From assembly GCA_030435675.1 (NCBI GenBank), contig CM059624.1:8084769-8148768 (forward strand): 64,000 nucleotides of DNA, read 5' to 3'. The translations under genes were made by a program, and so were the position numbers. Numbering within the stretch: position 1 is the stretch's first letter; the number at the start of each line of letters is the position of its first letter. Origin of the DNA: Steinernema hermaphroditum. Lineage: Eukaryota > Nematoda > Chromadorea > Rhabditida > Steinernematidae. Positions 23,196-36,501 of the stretch are shown here, piece after piece. The notes under the pieces were generated by a model. The model made no database searches. It was not told the DNA's origin and was given only the letters and a program-made list of their open reading frames with translations.

Positions 23196-23797
23196 TGCGT
23201 TTTTTATGTCGTCCCATAGTGAAGACTCCTTAAATGGTTCAAGCGCTGAGAAAGCGATGCTATAAAGACATGAATATCTTGGACGACCGCTAGATCCCCT
23301 ACAGTACCCTTTTATGCTCCAGAACAAGGTCATGAGTGAGGGATCCACTACTTCATCTAGAACGTGGTTGACTCCGCTGTACTTGACGCCAAACCCCAGA
23401 AAACACTCACGGAAACTTTTGGGTTTTATTCAAGAACATACGACAGGTACCGACAGTTGGACACACTTAAGAGAGGAACGTTTGCTGGAGGGGCGCTGAA
23501 AGAAGTCGCCGACGGAGAGGGTGGAAAATAAGTTAAGGTCCGCATGACAACACAGAGTGTAAAACCAAGGAAGGAGATTGGAGGGACACTAACGATGTTG
23601 ACCAAAAATGCAAAGAAACTGCGGAGACACAACGGTTGAAGAAGACACATATTTACAACAAGCGGAGACTGTAATGAGTATTTACACGTTTTTGAGCTTT
23701 TGAAGTTTTTAGTGATTTTATACATTTTAAAAAATCTAAGAGAAAGATTGTGAGAACGGGACAGTACACGTTAGTAGGAGAAGAAGAGCGCTAACAT
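23196..23797. other. spacer between the two poly(A) polymerase genes
   Basis: About 600 bp. AATAAA on the minus strand near 23423 may end the upstream gene; the remainder should contain the promoter of the intronless copy. An in-frame extension of the downstream ORF reaches into the right-to-left reading but is not convincing as protein. Confidence 0.4.
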
Positions 23798-26490
<2,693 letters not shown>

Positions 26491-26492
26491 TA

Positions 26493-27427
26493 CAGGGTGT
26501 CCCAGATAAATTGCAACATAAAGAAACGAATGTATCTCACTGTGGTCTCCTCCAAATACGACACTTTTATGTGCAAACTGAAGCTGCACCACTAGCGAAT
26601 AAGAAAAGTGAAAACCATTTGTCGGGAGATTTTGCTTTCGCTACGATGCATACGTAAACATACATCGCACTCGAACCCCCGAGCGCCGCAGCTCACAGGT
26701 TGACTCAAATTCCGTTTTTAAATGAGCAGTTATTCGCGGTAAAACCCGTCCAAAAGCGCGATAATCACTCTGAATAGCTTGCTAAGGGCCCTCCGCGTGT
26801 CGTTAACGTCCAAAACATCCAGCATCCAAAGAATTTGATAGCCTATGTCAGAATTTTTGTATTGGCGAACCCAAAACTAGTGTTTTCTGAGGAAAAAGAG
26901 TCTTTTGCTGCCTATATGTATTAACATAAGATGATAAAGGGCGCTATAAAACCGTGGCGCAGCAAGCATATCCTCGAACATTGGTTTAATCTTTCAGCTT
27001 GATAGCACATTTGCAAAGAGCTCCAAAGCAACGTTTGTCTGGATGCGGTCTAATTTGCCTAAGGTTGAGGGTAAATCTTTTCGTAAGCACTTTTACCGGA
27101 TCTGAAAAAAATTTATTTCGCGATTTGATTTTTCTGATGCAAACGCGTCTGATCGTTACGATGTGATATATTAAATTCACTTATAACAGCTCTAGAGGCG
27201 ACTTGGAGGCAGAAAACAGAATCCAGACCCGCGGCGATCGGGGGTTCGAGTCGGGTGTATGTTTAGGCATGCATCATAGCGAAATCAAAACTTCCCGACA
27301 AACCTTGTTTGCGTTTCTTATTCGCCAGTGTCTTAGCGTTGTTTTTCGCTTAAAAGTATCTTAATTGAAGAAGACCACAATGAGTTACATGGATTTCTTT
27401 ATGTTGCAATTTATCTGGGACACCCTG
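26493..27427. mobile_element. Tc1/mariner-like element with long terminal inverted repeats (935 bp)
   Basis: The outer 34 bases are identical in inverted orientation at both ends (CAGGGTGTCCCAGATAAATT and onward), and TA dinucleotides flank both sides as a target duplication. The inverted similarity continues imperfectly for about 200 bp inward, including a shared GAACCCCCGA block. The middle holds no intact transposase; a minus-strand fragment near 27000-27180 (LRQIRPHPDKRC) loosely resembles the helix-turn-helix region of mariner/IS630 transposases. It is therefore a non-autonomous or decayed copy. The nearly perfect ends suggest it moved fairly recently. The right end is 170 bp upstream of the next gene. 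Confidence 0.82.
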
Positions 27428-27597
27428 TACAGTGTCCCTTCCTGTGGACTTTCGAATGAATAGTCACGGTGAATCGATATGTCATGCAGCCTATCAGCGC
27501 CTTTCTCATCTTCCAGCGATGATGCTGGGATATAAGCAGTGCCAATTAGAAGCGATGCTTCTGTGCTGCATCGCTTCCTCGCAGTTAGCGCATTTAA

Positions 27598-28560
27598 ATG
27601 AGCCAGCTTTTTCAAGAAAACTTGAAAAACCTAGAAACAATGTCGAAGAAACGCATCGACGAGATTGTGGCGCTTACCTCCGCCATGAACGGAAAGAATC
27701 TGGCTTCTATGAGATGGGCTATCCTCCCTTTCCTTCACGATCTGCAGAACGTCGAAGATTCTGCTTTCGTATCCATGATCGACTCGAAGCGGAACTTGGA
27801 ACAGGACCGTGAAGTGGTGAGCGGAGCTGCTTCCTTCGTGAAGGAGCTCTTGAGCTTGAGCGTCACAGTCAAGGGGGCGAAGAGGCTCCTCGAACTGTTC
27901 GTGCGATCCGTTTCCGCTGCGATGGAGAATCCAAAGACGGAGAAATGTGGATGTAGAGAAAATGGAGCCCCTGGGAGAAAGATGGATGAACCGAAGACTC
28001 GGAAGAAGACACTAGAAAGTCAGATGGTCAGGAAGCGACCCATAGAAGAAACCCCGCAGCCGGCTGTGAAGAAGAGGCGCTCCTTCATAGAGCCTCCAAA
28101 GGACGATCGGAAGTGGGCAACCAACTCTAAAACGCCCGTTCCTCAAAGGAAGCTACGCTCTATCCTGAATAACACTGACCTTAACCTTGGAGAATCGCCA
28201 GCAGATACAACCACCTACACGGTTTGCACAAGAAAAAAGTCCAAAAATCAAGGCGGAATCCAGAAGGCCGTCGATTCGGACGACAACTCGTGGCTTAAAC
28301 CTGTGCTAAGGGTTCATACTCCAGCCTGCTCGCAGCCGAAAAGTGGGATCCGGGGGCTTATTCGATCCGTTCTTCCAAAGACTCCGGAAGATAAGGATGA
28401 GAAGACCTCTAATCGCTCCACCGAAACGCATTCGAGGCCGAGAAGAAGAAGCGCAGCTCCATGTCAAAAAATGGAGGCTATGAAGGCCACGTCTAAACCA
28501 CAGAAGCGGAGATCGTTCGTGAACTCTCCGGTGCAAAGAAGAATAAGTCGCCTGTTATGA
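27598..28560 (+). CDS. unrecognised basic, probably nuclear protein (320 aa)
   Basis: A single exon. I use the ATG at 27598 because a splice acceptor (TCCTCGCAG) lies just upstream; a second Met at 27640 is possible. The first 110 residues are predicted largely helical with heptad-like leucines (VKELLSLSVTVKGAKRLLEL). The rest is polar, basic and low in order, with several lysine/arginine clusters that could be nuclear signals (RKRPIEE, VKKRRSF). A short motif recurs: KKRRSFIEPP in the middle and QKRRSFVNSP at the end. This resembles phosphorylated docking motifs in chromosome proteins, but I cannot assign a family. AATAAA follows 12 nt after the stop. The promoter region abuts the transposon at 27427. 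Confidence 0.72.
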   Translation: MSQLFQENLKNLETMSKKRIDEIVALTSAMNGKNLASMRWAILPFLHDLQNVEDSAFVSMIDSKRNLEQDREVVSGAASFVKELLSLSVTVKGAKRLLELFVRSVSAAMENPKTEKCGCRENGAPGRKMDEPKTRKKTLESQMVRKRPIEETPQPAVKKRRSFIEPPKDDRKWATNSKTPVPQRKLRSILNNTDLNLGESPADTTTYTVCTRKKSKNQGGIQKAVDSDDNSWLKPVLRVHTPACSQPKSGIRGLIRSVLPKTPEDKDEKTSNRSTETHSRPRRRSAAPCQKMEAMKATSKPQKRRSFVNSPVQRRISRLL

Positions 28561-28571
28561 AATGTGTCCCG

Positions 28572-28577
28572 AATAAA
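28572..28577 (+). terminator. polyadenylation signal
   Basis: AATAAA, 11 nt after the stop of the preceding gene; an exceptionally short 3' untranslated region. Confidence 0.65.
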
Positions 28578-28735
28578 CATGCACATAAATCGCCTAATTG
28601 GCCTCTTCGAAATCGCACTTAAAGCAGCTAAAGGCTTCATTGCCTTAGTTTCACATAACTTCCTCCGTTGAACCTGTTGGAGAACCGCACGGTTGAACCG
28701 TTGAACTGCAAAGAACATCATCAGCCTGAAGTGAT

Positions 28736-28741
28736 TTTATT
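28736..28741 (-). terminator. polyadenylation signal of the small secreted protein gene
   Basis: AATAAA on the minus strand, 34 nt after the stop codon. Confidence 0.65.
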
Positions 28742-28775
28742 CTGCTTGTGATGATCTCTTTGCGAACAAATCGCT

Positions 28776-29080
28776 TCAGTTTCTGTTCAAATACCGCGTG
28801 AGGACATCGTCGTTTCCGTTTCTGAAAGGTCAGGACAGCTCAGAGCTGCTAGGCGTTGTTATTACCTAAACCGTCCGTAGAACCTGAGAGGCTGGCCCGC
28901 AAGGATCTGCTGGTTCAACGAGAAGAACGTGGAGCGTTCCGGGCTGAAAGACTCGTGGAATCGCAGCTCTACGGTAGGAACCCACCCCTTGGCGCCGCCG
29001 AACCGCGAGTAAGCGGAGCCCACGTCGGAGAGCGAGAAGAGGGCGACGACGAAGATGAAGGCGACGAAGACGGTCTTCAT
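28776..29080 (-). CDS. small secreted protein, unknown family (86 aa)
   Basis: Two exons on the minus strand: 29080-28866 and 28821-28776, separated by a 44-nt GTAATA...TTTCAG intron. A strong signal peptide (MKTVFVAFIFVVALFSLSDVGSA) precedes about 63 residues without cysteine. The mature part is rich in Phe, Arg and Ser and ends QPLRFYGRFRNGNDDVLTRY plus three to four residues. It contains isolated RF pairs but no glycine-dibasic amidation site, so a classic neuropeptide is not supported. It could be a small structural or antimicrobial peptide; no assignment is possible. The splice junction, the AATAAA and the signal peptide together make a real gene likely. Confidence 0.72.
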
Positions 29081-31425
29081 CGTGAGGAGTCGAGGGATTC
29101 TGAAATGGACGAGTACAATCCCCAATCCAAATCCCCGGGGGAGCGTTCTCAGAGTGGGAAAAGCAAATAGTCAGCTGGAGTACGAGGACCATCGGGCTCT
29201 TCTCATTAATATTTACACCTGAAGACGGGTTTTCGGTGAATTTAGGATGAAACGAGAGCGAAGCCGATGTCCTTTGTGGGAAGAGGAAGCGGCCAAATTG
29301 GCCAAATAATCAGGAGGGTCTAAAGGACAGTCGGGGGCTTACCGAGCGGCGATTCTGGAGCATATGTGCGGAGTCGGCGGAGGCGCTACTATCCAATGTT
29401 TCGGATCCAGGGCGACTTCCTGAAACTCGATTTGTTCGGCACTCGGATTGAGGAGATTGCTTTTAAATGTGTGACGACTCGAGCCTCAGAAACCTCAGAA
29501 GATCAGAATACCTTCTTGCATCTGCCCTGTCTATTTGGTTGGCATCATTAAAAGCATAGTAAGCGGTCTTCCTGGAAGCCTTAGGATAACTTGAGGGCTC
29601 CGGTCTAATAGGAATCTACTGAGTTACCCGTAAATGGAAGCGGAATTGGATTTTCCTAACGATGTTACTTCGAGGACTTCTGACTTCTAATTGGACGAAC
29701 AAAAGCGAAAGACCAGCGGGAGTGTTTTGGACTCTCCGGAGGCACTCAGTCGGAGAAAAGCGCTGTTCTCGTGCTCGACTCGCTGTTCCCCGAGGATTAG
29801 TGACTCTCCGATGTTCGCCTGATTGAGAACGGTGTTTTTTCCGGACTTGGCGGCGCTTCCGCGTTCCGCAGGAATCGTAAAACGTCCAAAACTGCGAGGA
29901 CCCCAAAGACCAAAGAGCACGCGCCCTGGTCCTCTCGTTTAAGGAAGAACTCACCGGGTTCGAGGTGTCGGCTTTCGGAGAAGGATGTCAAGGGGCGCTC
30001 CTCCGAATTCCCAGCTGGAACATTGTTGGATCGGATTTCGATTATCGAAACGCGCTTTCTGAAAGGCGGCGATCCATTAGAGAGAGTTTTTGTTGTCTTT
30101 ATTAATGGTCCGTCGAGTAGGGCCCAAGGACCTCGGAGAACCTAGCGAACGCTTTGTCGAAATCGATTTAAACGTTTTCTAGTTTCGACACGGGAGGCCT
30201 AAAACAAAGGAACCTGAAGAAGGGGAGAAGCCACACGATTCGGACCCTCGGCGTCGCAATCGGCGCTTTAATTAAGAAGCCGTGAACGTCCAATCTCCTG
30301 CAAGATCTCGTGGGAATTGCGACTCCAGGGGCGGAGAGAGCAAAGAAGAAGGACTTCTTTCGCTCTCCGCCGCTTCGAATGAGTGAAATGGCGCGCGGCC
30401 CTAATTCGATTCGGCTTACGGGGCTAAAAATTGTTGCGACGGTGCAGATCAAATTAATTTTGAGTTCGAAGACGTCCGAGGAGTTGAGGTTTGAGCCCTC
30501 GAGCGGACGCGGAGTGCAAAGCCGAGGAAGGAAGCAAAGGGCAATTATTTAAACGTCGATAAGTCGGCCAGCGCTAGTGCAAACATAGTCTAGAAGGCTT
30601 TAAAAAGAACTCAAAAAAGTAGATCTTTCAGAAGTCCTTGCAGATTCGATCTTATCGTCTTTGCTCAATATCTTAATTTTGCTTTTAAACGAACGAAAAT
30701 CAAAGAAAGACAGAAGATGGTGGACGTCTCGTTCCGTTCTTTCCATTTCTTAGGTACAAGTACTCGCTCTCTCTCTCTCTCTGTGAGGTTCACCGACTGA
30801 GTGATTTGTTGGCTCACAGAGGGCTTGGATCACCAGGGAGTCTCGTAGGTACAAGTCAAATTGTGGTCGGTCTCGGGACTTACACGAACAAGGAAGAAAT
30901 TAACATAGGTTCATTTGTAACGTTTCAAGTGCCAGAAAAGTGTCAGAAAAATTTGAAACACATTCGTCAAGACTTTCTTTTTTACTTATTCTAGAAATGT
31001 TCGATGGTGAAATAGAAATGCGCTTTTGCAAGCGTTTCCCTAGTGCCCTCACAAAACGAATTCTGCAAGTGGGGAGCCGAGAACTTCTAATCCAGGCATG
31101 GAGCAGAGATGCAGATGCGTTTCGCCTCCTTGCGATGGAGGCTCCTACTTTGGAACCTCCTCTAAGACTCAGATGTGTTTGTGTGCCCATCCATGTCGTT
31201 GTCGAAGAAGCCCTCCACCCTCGGCATCGATGAGAACCCTTTTAGTTTTACTCTGCTACAGATCAGAAGATCAATGCTTCATTGGAACCTTTTTAGATCC
31301 TGGGTTAACGTCCATTTTTCTCGATGAAAATAACTAAGCGTCAGTTGCACGTGGGATATATTGCGTGTCACGTGCTCGAGCCAAAGGAACGTAAATATAC
31401 AATTTGCGGTGAAGGCGCTCGACTC
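29081..31425. other. gene-poor stretch with a microsatellite
   Basis: About 2.3 kb without a supportable gene. Open frames are short and unbiased. A CT dinucleotide run lies at 30767-30782. Part of the right side may be 3' untranslated sequence of the minus-strand gene ending at 31426. Confidence 0.5.
30767..30782 (+). repeat. (CT)8 microsatellite
   Basis: Eight uninterrupted CT units. Confidence 0.9.
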
Positions 31426-32446
31426 TCATTCATGTTCTCTGAGGGGTTCCTCGGTGCAGAATCCGATGACGGAGCCGTCGCTCCGCTCGATGGTGTGGAG
31501 GACGCGCTGGGTGGGCACTTTGCTGGGGGCGGACTTCGCGTTCCTCGAGGCGCCCCTCCGGAGTGTCGGGTCGCTGTGGGTCTTCTTCGAGTCGTTCAGC
31601 TGGAGGGTCTCGAAGTTAGGCATCTGGAGGAGGTCGCCGGAGATCGACTGATAGGCGGGCGTCGACTCCGTGGATGACGAGGTGTTCACCTGAAAGGGGC
31701 GCGTGAGGACTTTTTGTGGTTCCGGGAGCGGCGCACGTCACCGACTGCGCAATCGAGTTGCGTCAGAAGCGGAGAGTTCGCATACGAAATGGGAAACAGA
31801 GTACGAAAGCTACGTACCTCGGAGTCGGGGAAGTCGAGCGAGTGGAAGGTCGCCTTGTGGCAGTTCCGGAAGGCTTTCATGCGAAGTGCCGACTTCGGAA
31901 TCAGGGAGGACCCCGACTCGCCGCTCATTTTCCGCTCCGGATTCGCTTCTTTCCCGATCGAGTCCGACGACTTCTTCTTCTGGCTCTCCTTCAGGGATTT
32001 ACCGCATGGAGCTCCTCTGAAATGAAGAGGACTGCACCCAGCACTCGAACGCACACCTAGAGAAAACCAGGAAGTGCTCTAATTGGAAGATGCGACTCGG
32101 GGACAACTACACGTGAGCCCGAAAAAGTGACGAAAAAGGGCTATTCGAAAGCTTGGGTCGTAGCGGATAGATCCGATCAAACCGTATAGGGGCTGGGAAA
32201 GACAACGGTTGAAAAAACTCTTTCTTATCACATTATGGCACTACACTACCGTAATCCGTAGTCACATGAACGCCGTTTGGGAGGGAAACAAGAGGCGAAA
32301 CAAAGCTTCTGAGGGCCAGCTGAAAGTACTTACTTCGCCGAGGAGTTCAGTTCGCTCTCGCGATCCGTGGAGAGAAACTCGAGGAAGCCGACTTCCTCGT
32401 CGAGATTCGCCTTCGCCCCATTCGTGGCTTCGTTCCGGTGGTGCAT
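31426..32446 (-). CDS. unrecognised Ser-rich protein (191 aa)
   Basis: Three exons on the minus strand: 32446-32334, 32016-31818, 31689-31426; phases agree. A splice acceptor (TCGCTTTCAG) ends two bases before the ATG, as expected for a trans-spliced start. The product is hydrophilic, with no signal peptide or membrane segment. It is rich in Ser, Lys and Glu (KESQKKKSSDSIGKEAN, STESTPAYQSISGDLLQMP) and looks mostly disordered, with candidate phosphorylation sites (KATFHSLDFPDSE, RSDGSVIGF). I do not recognise a domain. The introns are long by local standards (317 and 128 nt). Confidence 0.7.
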
Positions 32447-33006
32447 TCCTGAAAGCGAACGATATGTGAGTCCTCCACCCTCACCCGCAGCGCCTTCCAC
32501 CACCCTCACTCTCCAAGCGGAGTGGCGACCGTGCCGTGAGAACCTCGTTTCGTGGCGTAAATCCAATTAACGCGACCGCCTCGCCGCCAGGTGCGCCATG
32601 TAAGGCGAGGTTAGGCAAGCGCACGACGAATTTGTCCCTGCTCACACGCGCACCCTCGCAATCAATCGGAAGGCTCCAAGGACCGAGGACTTCGGCCGGC
32701 GTCTCCAGTGTCCGAAGTACGGAGTAGAAGTTCGAGAGCTGCAGTGAGAACAACAACGATTTGTAGTACCAGTCCGCCCGCACCGCAAAAACCTTGCCCT
32801 TTCAGAAACAAGCATTAGGGCCTAACGAATTTACAGTGCACCCAAAGTGCGTCCACAGTATACAAAAAGTTCGCTCGCGGAATGCCACCTGAATCCATCA
32901 CAATTTCTTCGACAATTCAAGAAGGCGACGAACTCTCCCCACCCGGTTGTTTCTGTGATCATGAAAGTACAAAGCAGTATGGTGTACCTGTTCACCTTTA
33001 TCCGTT
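32447..33006. other. intergenic stretch
   Basis: A 100-codon frame on the minus strand (32481-32783) is open but lacks an ATG and clear splice sites; I do not call it. Otherwise nothing is seen. Confidence 0.4.
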
Positions 33007-34360
33007 TCAAATCGTGGACAAATCATCAATTGTGTTTTTGTACTCTTTGTTGGGCACGAACGCCTCCCAACGCGAAGCAGGGTAGATGTGCTTGTTCTTC
33101 TCATACCAGCTTCTCAGCACTACTTTCGCTGGATGGGCTTCTCCACAATCCAACGCAGCGTCCTGGCGAACTCGGATCTCTCCGGCGGCATCGAACTGCC
33201 ACAATGGTCCTGTTTTTCCCATGGCCTTCGTGGCAATGAAATCTTGGAATCTAAATAGTCCAACCAAGTGGAAAAAAGGATGATGACCGGACGTACGTGT
33301 AAAAATGAGGAATTATAAGATCTTCTTTCACAAACATTAAGCTCTCCGACGTTGCGGTCTTCAGTTCGGTGAACTCCTTCTTCAAAACTTCAATAGCTTT
33401 CGTCAAGAACTGCGAAATTGTGTGACCCTTCTTCATTCGCATGTCCTTCCGGTGGCTTGATCCATCCCAGTAAGAATAGGCGACATTGATGTCTTCGTTT
33501 TTCTCCTTATCTTGCAGTGATCTCCATTCGTCCGCCAGCTGTTCCTTCAGCCTGAACACCATTTGATGATCACTGATCAAAAAAATATGCAAATCACTTA
33601 CTGGGCCAACTTTTCTTCTCGCTCTCTATCGGGGAGGAAGCTGGTGTCCACCGTAGGATCCATGCCCAATCGCTGAATAAGCAACAATTAAAACTGCAAC
33701 GCTTAGGCGCTCAAACCTTCTTCAGCGGTGGAACAGGCTCCTCATCTTCTTCCTCTTCGTCTTCAAAGGCGAAAGAAAGCACCCTCTTCTGGGAGCTCAG
33801 CTTGTCTTCGTTTTGATCACTGAACGAGGGCTTTGCAGAGGAATCCTTCGAAAAATTTTCGGTCGCGATTTGAATTTCTCTGAAACGCTTATCTAAAGAA
33901 TTAATTTCAGTACATTTCCGGAAATTGCTACTTTAATGAGCAAATCTGCTTTTTTTGTTTGTTTGTTCCGTTCTGTCCCCAAAGCCGTAGTTTAAGCGTT
34001 CAGGGTTATCAAAGAACATGATGCTATACGGACATTAAGTGCCAAGTTATTTGGTGAGAAAAATAACCTGGGTATCGTGTCCGAATGCTCTGTTTTAACA
34101 TAAAAAAGCGGGTATAAGTACCTTTGCACGACGGCATCCTTTTGCTTCTCTCGCATTTCATCGAGGGTGACAAGCCCTACCGTTCTTGACTTCAGCGTTT
34201 CCTCGATTGCATCGTAGTTCGCAGTGAATTTAGTTTCAATTCCTGCGCCAGCGTTCCTTCTTTCTTCTTCGAGCTGTTGAAGTCGCAACTCGGCATCTTC
34301 TCTGGCTCTCTCACGCCGCTTTGCAAGGTGAATAATTCGGCCACCGTCAGCATGTGACAT
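33007..34360 (-). CDS. fam50-like: FAM50/XAP5 family nuclear protein (323 aa)
   Basis: Five exons on the minus strand: 34360-34122, 33879-33717, 33672-33602, 33551-33297, 33250-33007. The N-terminus (RIIHLAKRRERAREDAELR, then LKSRTVGLVTLDEMREKQK) and the acidic middle with the DTSFLPDREREEKLAQ motif match FAM50A. The C-terminal XAP5 domain is well conserved: INVAYSYWDGSSHR, KKGHTISQFLTKAIEVLKK, FVKEDLIIPHFY, KVVLRSWYEKNKHIYPASRW. The family is nuclear and tied to spliceosome function; human FAM50A is a spliceosome-associated factor. The protein is a little shorter than the human one (339). A TTTTCAG acceptor ends 12 nt before the ATG without an upstream coding exon. Codon use is mixed, like other housekeeping genes here. 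Confidence 0.95.
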
Positions 34361-34371
34361 ACCCGTCAATT

Positions 34372-34374
34372 TCT
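34372..34374 (-). promoter_or_regulatory. probable spliced-leader acceptor of the FAM50 gene
   Basis: On the minus strand CACAGTTTTCAG ends here, 12 nt before the ATG, with no convincing upstream donor. Confidence 0.5.
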
Positions 34375-36501
34375 GAAAACTGTGGATGAACAGATCCAGA
34401 ACCAACGAGTTCACGTGGCTCCAGGGAAAAGGAAACTCATCGAGACCACACGAGTCCTGCGACACGACCCAGCATCAACACAACAGCAGAGAACTGAATT
34501 CGAAAAGCTCCAAATTGTTTCAATGTCCAAAAGAAGGTGTGAAAAGCGTTTCACAGTACCGCGTGTGATCAAGTTCAGGCGATCCATTCGGGAGACATCC
34601 TCCCCTTTGATCGATTACGGTAGAAGCACCTTGCCGCTTCGAGGAGAGTTGCGCAACGAGTAGCTGTGCTTTTCCCCGGACAATAATTGATTTCGCTATC
34701 TCTGGCGAGATCTGTGCTCAGTGACCTGACCCCATCCGCGGCTTGGCCATTGGAACGCGGCCCTTCCATTCGCGAGCAGTTGCTCCTCGCGCCGCTTACA
34801 GTCTTCTCCACCTCTTTTACGACCACTTTTTGCCCCACGAGCAGACGTTCATTGTCTTCTGCCCTATCTGCTTCTTCTTCCCATGCCCTCTGCACGGCCC
34901 GCAACCACTCCCGATTCGTCTTTTGATCGGTCTGCCCACGGGAAGACGGTGAGCCAGCGATCGGCGTTTCGCTAAGTTTGCGCCGCCAAAGCATTTGCAT
35001 AAGGTTTCCCTTTCATCGCTCTCATAAGGTTTCCCTTTCACAGCACTCCTTTTCAGGCGGCCGAGCACATTCCTGGCGTGCGGGAATTACCTGCGCCATA
35101 ATTGGCTCAGTCACTCGGAGTGTCCCCTCAGGCCTCTGACCCGACTCCGGACGCCGTCTTCCGCCGCCCGCCACCGGTGCCAGCGTCGCGAGGCTTCACG
35201 TCGCCCCCTTATCTTATCTTTTTCTCGAGGCGCCTTTTGCGTCCTACTCACTGTCCACTACACACCTCTCTTCTACAATCGAATCCTCGTGCGATCGTAC
35301 TCTGCTCCTTCGCGGCTAGTGCACAGAGGTCGCCTACCCGAGGAATCGGCGCCGTGCGCGATGTTTCCATTTGTTTCGGCGCTGAATCACGTCCCTGTTT
35401 GTCCGATCAGTCCTAAAGACGCGCTTTACCACCTCCTCGCAAACACTCGGCCCCTCTTGGGCCGATTAAGGTGCAGTCGTCCGTCCAGAGGGCCCCTTTG
35501 TTTAGAGACCGCCGAAGGGTGTTTACTTGCTCCTTTGCCTTGATCGGCTCGATTTCGATCTTTTTCGTCAAATAAACAAACCGCGACTGTTTATAGCGGG
35601 TGCACCGGGCCTTACGCGCTCAAAAAGCGCGCTTCCGGCGATTTCGGTCATCGTGCGCGATGGTACGCCGCAGCTGTTGATCCATTTGCATAGAAAACCT
35701 CGAGGGGAAGAACCCAGTGGCGGCAAGAAGGCGCGGCCCGCCCAAGGGTGTCAGATTTCCGCTTCGGTCGATCGTGCCGCATCTGCTCGAGCCGATCGCC
35801 GCTACCGTATTCTGCCTGCCCTCTCCCCCGGAGTGCACTTTTTTACCAGGGATCGCATTTCGGTTGCAACTTCCGACGACGTAGCCGACTCCGCGAGGTT
35901 TTTCCGTCTCTGAATCCGGTTTTGCGCCTTTTTTTGGGCATGATAAGCGTTTCGAATTTGAATAGGCCCTTTACGAGTCGCAACGGTCGTAGTGTTTCCC
36001 ATTTGGCGCCCTCCGCCGCAATCACGCGATTTTCGATCGCTTTCGCCCTCTCCGGAGAAGGCGCCACAGAAGGTCTTCGAGGGTAATGGCGCGTCCAGTC
36101 TTTGTTGTTCCTCGACAAGCCTTGGCAAGAAACGTGCTTTTGGCGCGTTTCTGGGTGATTAGGGCAGCGCAGACAGCCGCCCACTGATAACCCCCACTTG
36201 ACAGTTAAAACCACTTGTGGTGTTGCATTTGCGGTCGTAAAACTCTGCACGCTGTTTAGTCTCTGACTCACGCCTTTTTGGGTTCCTTTTCGGGCGCCAG
36301 AGACCCGAGGGAACACTTCCTCCTTACACGTCTTCTACACCGTAATCCGATTCGCGCTATCAGCTGATAACTTGTAATGCGACAAAAACTCGCGCTTTTT
36401 CTACTCCGTGAGTCCGATTTTATTGCTCGTGGCGTCGGCTCTGTCAATCACCACATTCCTGCGTCTTCAGAAGTCTTCCTCGCTCAGCTCAGAGCAGCGC
36501 C
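34375..36501. other. gene-poor stretch upstream of nidogen and FAM50
   Basis: No confirmed gene. On the minus strand an ATG-initiated frame of 141 codons (35000-34575) contains a helical, charged segment (RAVQRAWEEEADRAEDNERL) and a possible GTAAGC donor; a second frame over the same bases is also open, so coding is uncertain. TACCGTA-type motifs occur at about 34617, 35815 and 36340. Confidence 0.4.
34998..35040 (+). repeat. 18-bp direct tandem duplication
   Basis: CATAAGGTTTCCCTTTCA occurs at 34998-35015 and again at 35023-35040 with a 7-bp spacer. Confidence 0.85.

Noticed and set aside
27225..27260. tRNA-like B box (GGGTTCGAGTC)
   Set aside because: It lies inside the transposon inverted repeats, occurs in both arms, and has no matching A box or cloverleaf arms.
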